Positions 9,634 to 15,952 of a DNA stretch of 15,952 nucleotides are shown here, one piece after another. Numbering within the stretch: the stretch's first letter is position 1; each line of letters starts with the position of its first letter. The position numbers and the translations under genes were made by a program. Below the pieces are notes generated by a model. That model did no database searches, was not told where the DNA came from, and worked only from the letters and a program-made list of their open reading frames with translations. Source of the DNA: Bondarzewia mesenterica (lineage: Eukaryota; Basidiomycota; Agaricomycetes; Russulales; Bondarzewiaceae); assembly GCA_004802705.1 (NCBI GenBank), contig SGPL01000672.1, forward strand, positions 1 through 15,952, in the 5' to 3' direction.

Positions 9634-10599
9634 CTTGATGAAAGAGAAAAATAATTGAGGATACTTACTCGCGATATCTTGAGGGGGGCAGTGTCGACTG
9701 AGGTTCGAGATTACCCCCGAGGCCCTTATATCCACTTGACGGGAGGCGACAATAGACGGTCAAGTATGGTGCCACGCTGACCGATTGAACAATCACAGAT
9801 ATCGCACACCTCGGAAATGCTTTGACCATGTCTGCCACTGTACAAGACGAGAGCAACTACGCGCAGCGCCAGCCTTGCATGAGTAAGATTGGCTGTGGAA
9901 CCACAAAGTGTGACGTGAGACGAATAAGTCCTTCCGGGTCTGAAAAAGTTTTCCATTCACCACGATATACCTCAGGTTCGGTTCATTCGTACCGCCACAC
10001 AAGTATTGGGCCTCGTGCCGATGCCTGATGTTCGCAGGTCCAAGACCATGCGCTTGGACCTTTCCCCTTTTCATTCCATGACCTGCAGTAAGTCTGCACG
10101 GCGGAGAGACGCCAGGACAAAGCAATTCACATTGATGGCCAGAGGCCTGATGAAAAAGAACGCAATACAATCTTGACGGATACATACACCATCGAGACTC
10201 TAAAGCCACGTTCTCATGTATGCATCCGCTGCCACCCGTCGCTGAGATCTGTCAACGACTCCCAATTCATGCACAAAGAATCGGTGGCAAGCGGGTGACA
10301 GACCAAAGGGATAATGAACATGAACCCAATTGTCATGCCACGCGCCGCAACGGCAAAAAAAGGAGGCTTTGGCGTATGAAAGATCTCAGAGGCTGCGCTA
10401 GATTCTCAACGGGGCCACGAAATCGAGTTGAGAACAAAGCATGCGCGGAAAGGGATTTAAGAACCCAAAGAGAGGATCTCAGAACTCCAACTTCCCGAAC
10501 GCATTCCGCCATTTTCTTCTCAGTCGCGATAGACCGATTGAGAAAGCCCTGCCGTTCTGGATAGTCATACGCAACACCATCATTGACGCCAGTGTCATC
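9634..10599. other. Region between divergent genes, no firm gene
   Basis: This stretch lies upstream of both the minus-strand genes and the plus-strand gene at 10600, so it should contain two promoters. On the minus strand the interval 9669-9956 has two alternative hydrophobic-leaning frames. One gives MVKAFPRCAISV... (9669-9829) and another reads THARLALRVVALVLYSGRHGQ; either could be an exon feeding 9574-9633. On the plus strand a weak ATTTAAG motif at about 10454 could serve the gene at 10600. I see no repeat, RNA gene or mobile element. Confidence 0.35.
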
Positions 10600-11493
10600 A
10601 TGCGCCTCCGGAACGACAAAGAAGTCCGCTCGTCTACCGCAGCGACCCGCCGCCGCCGACAGCAGTAAGTCCTGACACCTCCGAAAGTTTTAAGATCCTC
10701 ATACTCACAGCCAACCAATAGATCTGGCATGAAGTTGAGAAATAACAAGATCCTCGACTCACACGTCCGGCCCAGAGCCACCGCACCAACCCGCGCTCGA
10801 CGGGCGAAGGCCGCCTATGGCCCACAAAACGCAGACAATATCATCGCCGGGATTAGCCAGACCGGTCAAGGCATTCACCTGAGGTTCATTCGCGACCTCG
10901 TCAACCAGGAGACGCCTAGCGTGCACGCCGCCGACACCGCAGGTTCTATGTCCTTTTCCGGTTCGACTTCAAGCGAAGTCACAGCGACAGGCCCTCAGAC
11001 GCCGGTCGCCCAAAGGTCTTACCAACCTGGTGCAGTGATGCAAGCCCCGAAGATGCTGAAGATTGGAGACCACGTACTGGGTCCCCGACTCCCGCCATTA
11101 GAGTCCAACGGGTCGGTAGTGGGTAGGGGCGAGCCGTCCGGAGCGGGAACGCCGGCGTTCCGCTTTCTTAAAGAGATCGCCTCGCGGCCGAGGGTCCCCC
11201 TGACGGCAGAAGAGGTCAAGGAGGGGATGAGGCAGGCGGAAGCACAGAGGAAGAGAGACTCGGACGCGATTCGGGAGAGAGAATGGGAGAAATTACGAAG
11301 GGAGGGTGAGTGGAAGATTCTCGCACGGGCAAAGGCCGCACACGAGCGGCTGCTCCATCCCTCGGAGACGATGTCAGACGTCTGTCCGACGGAGACACTG
11401 TCGGATGTGTGTCCAACGGAACGAGCAGAGTCATTCTCAAGGGAGAGTGAAGGATCGCGCTCGGGTTTGTGGCCCTCCGCGTCCCGTACATGA
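10600..11493 (+). CDS. Hypothetical basic low-complexity protein, two exons
   Basis: Exons 10600-10664 and 10722-11493 join in frame (intron GTAAGT..ATAG, 57 nt) to encode 278 residues. The only other nearby acceptor (10710) gives an immediate stop. The first exon reads MRLRNDKEVR and is very Arg-rich. The second exon restarts with the similar MKLRNNKIL, so translation from 10729 in an unspliced message is an alternative. Residues about 25-60 are basic, and about 65-160 are rich in Ser, Thr, Pro and Gly and probably disordered. Residues about 175-225 are a charged helix (Glu/Arg/Lys/Ala). The C terminus carries a nine-residue duplication (ETMSDVCPT/ETLSDVCPT) and a Ser/Arg tail. There is no signal peptide, membrane segment or known domain. 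The basic N terminus could suit nucleic-acid binding or nuclear targeting, but that is speculation. I do not recognise it. Confidence 0.65.
11365..11418. repeat. 27-bp in-frame tandem duplication
   Basis: Units 11365-11391 and 11392-11418 encode ETMSDVCPT and ETLSDVCPT. They differ at six of 27 positions. Five of the changes are silent third-position changes and one is a conservative Met/Leu change. The duplication therefore appears old and the peptide constrained. Confidence 0.85.
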
Positions 11494-12047
11494 CACATAA
11501 CGAACATCATGACTCGCGGTTTCTCGGACGTTGTTAGACTTCTTCTTCTCTGTACTTATTCTGTGAATGAGAGCAGCATTGACATCCATTGCCGACTCAC
11601 CTGCGACTCAAGATTTGTGATGCGTACCAGCAGAGGAAAGTAAGCACTGATGCGCCAGCCTTCAGCAACGCTGGGGAATAAAGGCGCGCTACGTGCTGCA
11701 GCACATTAGTACGTCATAGACATAATGGTGTGTTTCACCGATTTACGAGGATATTCGGTGGATGTGTTTCTGTGTGCACATCGTTTGAGAAGAAAAAAAG
11801 AACGTTGAGAAGGCTCGGAGGGCTGCAACGCTTATACGGACGAGAACAAAGGAACAGTTTTGCTAACAGTCTCTACTTGAATAGGGGCAAATATGGGAAA
11901 ATATGAATCAGTGCTAGAAAAGTCCGGTAACATTCCCTTTTCTGTTGACCCAGCCGGCAACTGACATTGCCGAAGGTCTTTTAACCCCACGGCTCTCATG
12001 CGACGAGCTCGTTTCACACTTGATCACTCTCCTTCGACAAGCAACCG
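11494..12047. other. Intergenic region between tandem genes
   Basis: This holds the 3' region of the gene ending at 11493 and the promoter and leader of PEX13. A CTTTTAAC word at about 11977-11984, some 65 bp before the PEX13 ATG, could act as a weak TATA element. The sequence between it and the ATG is pyrimidine-rich toward the end, as expected of a fungal leader. I see no gene, repeat or RNA structure that can be supported. Confidence 0.45.
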
Positions 12048-13264
12048 ATGGTCTCTCCTCCAAAACCATGGGAGCGTAACGGCGCAGTCGCAGCTGCCGC
12101 ATCACCTTCAACATCAACTGTTACAGCAGCGACACCATCCACACCAGCGCCCACACCATCGTCCGCGAACTCCCCTCTTAGCTCCACACCCACAGTCCCT
12201 ACCCGACCCACCTCGTTCGCCTCCCCGAGTCCCGCCACGACCACCGCCTTCGCCTCACCCTACAACTCCGCGTCCCCTTACAGCCGCTTTGGCGCCTCCT
12301 CTTACTCGCCCTACAACTCCACCATGGGTATGTACGGTAGCGGAGGTATGGGATACGGTGGGTACGGTGGGATGAACTCCATGTACGGTGGTATGGGAAT
12401 GTCTCCCTACGGGACCATGGGAGGCATGGGAATGGGTGGTATGGGTGGTATGGGCGGCATGGGCGGCATGGGGATGTACGACGGTGGGCAAATGCCGAGC
12501 GCGACGCAAGCGCTCGAATCAACAACCCAAACGACGTTCACCCTGCTCCACGGCGTCGTTCAAACTTTCACTTCACTCTCTCAGATGCTTGAATCTACCT
12601 TCTTCGCCACCCATTCTTCCTTCTTCGCCCTCGCCGGCGTCGTCGATCAGTTCGCACAACTCCGCAACGCCCTTGGCGGTGTTCTCGGTATTGTCGGTCT
12701 CCTCCGCTGGGCTCGCGACTTCCTCCTCGGCCGTGGCCCCGCAGCCGCCGCACACGACATGCGCGGCGAGTTTCATCACTTCATCAATGGGCATCCCGTA
12801 CAGGGACCTTCGCCCCGCCCGCCTCGACCGAGTCGCAAGCCTCTAGTCATTTTTCTCCTAGCCATCTTCGGTATCCCTTATGCCATGCATAAACTTCTGA
12901 AGATCATGTCCCTCCGCGCGAACAGCAACAACAGAACGTACAGCTCGTAGGCGGACAGCCCGGTGCTCTTCCCCCACTCGACCCCTCGCAGCTCACGTTC
13001 GCGCGCGCGATATATCCGTTTGCGGCGAGTGGGCCCGCGGAGCTCAGTTTGAAGGAGAACGAGATTGTGGCGATCATGGGTAAGATGGATGTCGCGCGGG
13101 GCGTGGAGGTGGATCCGAGGATGGAGGTGGAGAGTGAGTGGTGGAGGGGACGAACGAGAGAGGGGAGGGAGGGATGGTTTCCGAGCAAGTGGGTCGAGGT
13201 GTTGGAGAGGAAGGTTCCCACTGATACGAGCAAAAAGGTGGAGGAGACGAAGACGGTCGACTGA
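12048..13264 (+). CDS. Peroxin-13 (peroxisomal import docking subunit), with an apparent frame break
   Basis: PEX13 is an integral peroxisomal membrane protein that, with PEX14, docks the cargo receptor PEX5/PEX7. The first frame (12048-12950) begins MVSPPKPWE, and PPKPWE is a hallmark of PEX13 N termini. It continues through a Ser/Thr/Pro/Ala-rich stretch (residues 20-85), a Gly/Met/Tyr-rich segment (about 90-145), the conserved membrane-proximal helical region (about 150-235, with QMLESTFFATHSSF) and a transmembrane helix followed by FGIPYAMHKLL (264-284). It then stops at 12948. The SH3 domain (about 13001-13210: ARAIYPF, ELSLKENEIVAIMG, SEWWRGR, GWFPSKWVEVL) follows immediately, but in the -1 frame, which is open from 12893 to its own stop at 13264. 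One missing base between 12909 and 12947, or a sequencing or assembly error, would explain this. No GT..AG intron restores the frame without deleting the conserved FGIPYAMHKLL segment. Expected intact length is about 405 residues. The family call is firm; functionality is not. Confidence 0.88.
12435..12470. repeat. 9-bp GGN-GGN-ATG tandem repeat in PEX13
   Basis: Four consecutive 9-bp units encode Gly-Gly-Met (residues 130-141). They lie within a wider Gly/Met/Tyr-rich tract (about 12324-12480). Copies differ only at glycine third positions (GGT or GGC). Confidence 0.85.
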
Positions 13265-13605
13265 GATTGTTGCTCCGGTGTATCTTTCATTTTGTCCATC
13301 TTGCTCTCTTATATCTACGTCCGTTTGTCCATCGTCGTTACTCTTGCCTGTACTACGCTGTCCCGCGTATTGTAAATACCCTTTCTTCAACATTGTGAGC
13401 GGCTCGTTTTCCATTCATGTTCGACATTGAAGCAGGTTCAAGCATGCTCAGATCGATACAACCGAATAAAACAACGTTACACCAACACCAACAGATGGGA
13501 AGTACAAAACACTGGTCCATATAACTCCAAGTAGCAATCGCTATTACTCGCTATAGATCCAACACGAAGAGAACATCGGACACTTCGAAAAAGAACTTCG
13601 ACAAA
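13265..13605. other. Convergent 3' regions of PEX13 and PMP3
   Basis: This short interval separates the stop codons of two convergent genes and should hold both 3' untranslated regions. An AATAAA hexamer occurs at about 13464-13469 on the plus strand, in the right place for a PEX13 polyadenylation signal. I see no gene here. Confidence 0.5.
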
Positions 13606-14073
13606 TCACACGGTGCCCTCGGTATTGTATATGATATACCTGCGGCGTGAATGTGCATCAATAAAAAGTCCCAAACAAGTCCGGCGTGTTAGGGGTAAGG
13701 AGGCATACCAGGAGTGAAGGACTCCAGGGATCCAGCCGAGTACCCAGAGCACGATATTGATGAGGATATCTAGACGGAGGTAGGTCGTTTAGAGAATTCG
13801 GAAGAGTTGCAGGTCATACGGACTCACCAGCAGTACAACCCCGTTCTTATCACGATTGAATAGAATGTCAAAGAATAAAGGCTTGATACTTTGGAAATGA
13901 GACAATATGTTGAACGCACTCATAAAAACCGGTAGGGGTGGGATGAATCTGCGCGCAACGGTCAAGACCGGTCAATTGGATACTTTCAAGTTGGAGCGTA
14001 GATAAACAAAGACGTACACGGCAATGATATAGAGGATAACATTGCTCACAGGAGAGACAGTGTCGGAGGGCAT
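13606..14073 (-). CDS. PMP3/UPF0057 family plasma-membrane proteolipid, five exons
   Basis: This is a small hydrophobic protein of the Pmp3/Sna family (UPF0057; plant RCI2 relatives). These proteins have two membrane helices and affect plasma-membrane potential and cation tolerance. I assembled exons 14018-14073, 13920-13948, 13828-13845, 13709-13769 and 13606-13639 on the minus strand. They total 198 nt, encode 65 residues, and every junction is GT..AG and in phase. The product begins MPSDTVSPVSNVILYIIAV. It carries the family pattern FIPPLPVFM followed by a basic Gly-Cys turn (KRGC), then DILINIVLWVLGWIPGVLHSWY and a short polar tail. Length fits the family (yeast PMP3 is 55 residues). One exon is only 18 nt. 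No single exon is long enough to be called as an ORF, so automated annotation may have missed it. The third intron junction and last intron are supported by family alignment from memory, not by transcripts. Confidence 0.9.
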
Positions 14074-14938
14074 ATTGATTCAAATGTTCAGAGGAATCGA
14101 CTTGAAAGGAGGATCCAGGATTAGAGGAGGCCCTCTATAGTGGACAGCGCATGTCGAAACTCCATTTCGGTGGATAACGGATGCAGGGGTACCTGGACTG
14201 GAATGCACCGACGTCATTCTTCGCCGACGTGAAATGAATCGCGTAATGCACGTGAGCGTCTCGCCTGCCCGGAACCAGCTGGAACCAATTGGATGGCGCG
14301 GTAAGCCAGTGCCTGGGTGGCTCGCTTAATCATGACTTGCCAAGATGAAGCATCAAGTTCAACTCGTTCTCGCTGACTCCAGCCGCCAGTGTCTGCTCAT
14401 CGGAAGTACGCACACACGCAACCGTTATATTTCCATGCATATCGCTGTCTATCTCTGCAATAGTCAGCTGAGCAGCCTTTCCAGACAAGAAATCCTTCTT
14501 GCCAGACGATCATCCGCTGATCCCCACCTAACAAGCTGGGGCCCTCTAGTACACTAGTACGTACTGCCGCCGCCTCTTTTCGTCTCCAACAAGACAGCTC
14601 CGTCCTATCTCACTATCTCCCATCATGAATACCGCACCATCGCTCAAATCATGGAAAAAAGAAATTTCCAGAGTCAGATGGGTCGTGATACGCCCAGTGA
14701 ATTTCACCTCCGACCTAGCGCCCGAGCCATCGCTTCAACATGACATTCTTCCTGTTGTTGTAGGTCCTTGTTCTTTTTCTCCGCCGCTTCGTCATTGGCT
14801 CGCGCTAGGGTCCGTAATTCCGGAGTGTCGTATGGAAGTTTCCTGGTCCCACCTCGTGCTGACTCGGGGAAAGAACAAAAATATTTTTGCCGTGGGCCAT
14901 CTTGGCTGGAATGTGGCTCGTAGTTCTGCACTCTCGCG
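14074..14938. other. Divergent promoter region between PMP3 and the 15008 gene
   Basis: No gene is firmly supported. The PMP3-proximal part contains a CTATAG word on either strand (about 14134-14139, some 62 bp upstream of the PMP3 ATG) and several ACGT-core motifs. A 189-codon plus-strand frame at 14625-15194 and a minus-strand frame at 14704-14952 containing a charged segment (EAAEKKNKDLQQQEE) overlap each other. Neither has a recognisable domain, and the former runs across the TATA box at 14939. Either might be a short unannotated gene, but I would not call one. Confidence 0.4.
14209..14254. promoter_or_regulatory. Cluster of ACGT-core motifs upstream of PMP3
   Basis: Three ACGT-core words occur within about 46 bp: CGACGTCA (14209-14216, one mismatch from the CRE consensus TGACGTCA), GACGTGA near 14226-14232 and a palindromic CACGTG E-box (14249-14254). 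They are 136-181 bp upstream of the PMP3 ATG. CRE sites bind ATF/CREB-type bZIP factors and CACGTG binds bHLH factors in fungi. Stress regulation would suit PMP3 but is inference. Confidence 0.35.
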
Positions 14939-14945
14939 TATAAAA
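14939..14945 (+). promoter_or_regulatory. TATA box of the 15008 gene
   Basis: A canonical TATAAAA lies 69 bp upstream of ATG 15008. A long pyrimidine-rich leader (14955-15005) lies between, and no other ATG intervenes. This is strong positional support for a plus-strand gene starting at 15008. Confidence 0.65.
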
Positions 14946-15007
14946 AGGGCACTGGTTTCCCTTTTTTCCTTCACCAGGCTCTCCCTCTTACTCCCATCAT
15001 CCCCCTC

Positions 15008-15952
15008 ATGGATCTTCAGGTGCGACGAAGCGCGACTGTCCTCGTTGGCATCGAGCTCACCGTCGCCCTCCTTCTACATGTCAATCCAATGTCGTCAAAC
15101 GGCTGTGGCCCACCTCTCTCGTGCGTGGATCGTCTTCAACGTTACCGCTGACGGTGCGGAAGAACGCACCGCCGCTGTCCACAATGTTGGATAGCGTCTT
15201 CTGTGACAGGTCCTACCTTGCCCTCGACGTCTATCAATTGAGACTGGTGAGTGGCCCACGTTATGATAATTTGACCGACACTGACACTCCCTTCCTCCCC
15301 TCCTTCCTATCATCGAAGACACCAGGCATCCTCCCTTGTCGGGACTATCATCAATGGTAAGGTCATCAAGCCTCTTCATCGTGGATACCGCTGACCTCCC
15401 ACCTTTGCTCGATAGGCACAACCTATGGCCATATACAAACGGATGACCTGGTGTTCACGTCGCCCCGACTTCATCAGTCAGATGGTGAGTATCGAACCAA
15501 AATAATCATCACTTGCCTTGCCGCCAGATTCATACAAAGGTATGTGCTTCATAGCCATCATATGATTCGTTGACCATAGTTGTACGATCTTCAACAGACC
15601 CGCACCGTCCATGGACAAACACAACAACATATATAGGTAAGTTCTTCGTCGCCGAGGTCGTGGACTGTGGTGTCTGATGAGAGCGCCAGGACCATAAATA
15701 CACCATACAACGAGGGAATATGAACAAGGGACACCGAGGAAAGATGAAATTGAGGGATACAAAGAGAATGATGACGCAGCCGCGTCGGTGTCTAAAAAGG
15801 CAGTGTCTACAAAGGTACGTCGACCATCCTTCCCTTTGACATCTCTAACCCGCCATGACAGACACGCGTTCCAATCCAAATAAAACAAAACAAAAAAATG
15901 GTTCGTCTCACTCAAATTGTATTCTGCATCCGCTGACGCGTCTTCGCACAGA
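15008..15952 (+). CDS. Unidentified multi-intron gene, 3' end outside the window
   Basis: The ATG at 15008 is the first after a TATA box at 14939. A consistent frame can be spliced from 15008-15120, 15195-15246, 15326-15356, 15416-15484, 15528-15539 (a 12-nt exon), 15580-15636, 15729-15814 and 15862-15900. The next exon begins at the last base of the window (acceptor CAG at 15951). Most introns have good GT donors, CTGAC-like branch points and AG acceptors. The deduced peptide (over 150 residues) begins MDLQVRRSATVLVGIELTVALLLHV, has one moderately hydrophobic N-terminal stretch and becomes charged later (DEIEGYKENDDAAA). The second exon could start at 15210 instead. The sixth intron is ambiguous: the better acceptor at 15689 would end the protein almost at once with Gly-Pro-stop, whereas the weaker 15728 keeps the frame open. 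No family recognised. Confidence 0.42.

Noticed and set aside
9698..9711. GGTTCGA word resembling a tRNA B box
   Set aside because: The following bases do not complete the B-box consensus, and no A box or cloverleaf could be found. Other GGTTCRA words in the window (for example 2891 and 13433) fail likewise.
9793..10209. 138-codon minus-strand frame
   Set aside because: It has scattered Cys, His and Trp, no motif and no compositional bias of a real protein. Other frames in the same interval look as good.
12388..12846. Plus-strand Trp/Val-rich frame over PEX13
   Set aside because: It is a +1 shadow of the Gly-Gly-Met repeats (VWxAW pattern) with no homology.
12871..12950. Introns GTATCC..AG (32 nt to 12902, or 80 nt to 12950) to repair the PEX13 frame
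   Set aside because: Both restore the frame arithmetically, but they delete the FGIPYAMHKLL segment, which is conserved after the PEX13 membrane helix. One is also too short for a typical intron.
14625..15194. 189-codon plus-strand frame as a gene
   Set aside because: It runs straight through the TATA box and leader of the gene at 15008, contains no domain and competes with a minus-strand frame. Probably a chance open frame.

Overview
The window looks like nuclear DNA from a filamentous basidiomycete, probably an Agaricomycete. The evidence is dense short spliceosomal introns (about 40-75 nt, GT..AG, often with a CTNAC/CTGAC branch point), micro-exons, compact gene spacing, and proteins of clear fungal type. 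I see no rRNA, tRNA, CRISPR array, insertion sequence or retroelement.

Layout. Positions 1-1460 are upstream DNA with no supportable gene, ending in the promoter of the first gene (TATA box at 1365-1373, and an exact match to the yeast pleiotropic-drug-response element at 1159-1166). Positions 1461-7286 (+) hold a complete full-length PDR/ABC-G drug-efflux transporter. I could splice it into 26 exons encoding 1478 residues with the frame intact throughout. Positions 8060-9427 (-) hold a 455-residue protein with a long Glu/Arg helix built from 11-residue tandem repeats and a C-terminal HPD (J-like) motif. Two putative hydrophobic exons on the same strand (9349-9633) overlap its 5' end in another frame. 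Positions 10600-11493 (+) hold a two-exon gene for an unrecognised basic, low-complexity protein. Positions 12048-13264 (+) hold PEX13, the peroxisomal docking-complex subunit. All its domains are present, but the SH3 domain is in a different frame from the rest and no credible intron reconciles them. Positions 13606-14073 (-) hold a five-exon gene for a 65-residue PMP3/UPF0057 membrane proteolipid, missed by simple ORF calling because its largest exon is 61 nt. Positions 15008-15952 (+) hold the 5' part of an unidentified multi-intron gene that runs off the window, preceded by a canonical TATA box.

How the genes relate. This looks like ordinary chromosome, not an operon or a specialised cluster. 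Three genes are membrane-associated (drug efflux, peroxisomal import, ion/membrane-potential homeostasis), but nothing in the sequence links them functionally. I did not find an obvious new biological system. The items most worth a second look are the PEX13 frame break, the hydrophobic exons that make the J-like gene's start uncertain, the hendecad-repeat J-like protein, micro-exons of 12, 15 and 18 nt in three different genes, and a 27-bp coding duplication that has diverged almost entirely at synonymous sites.
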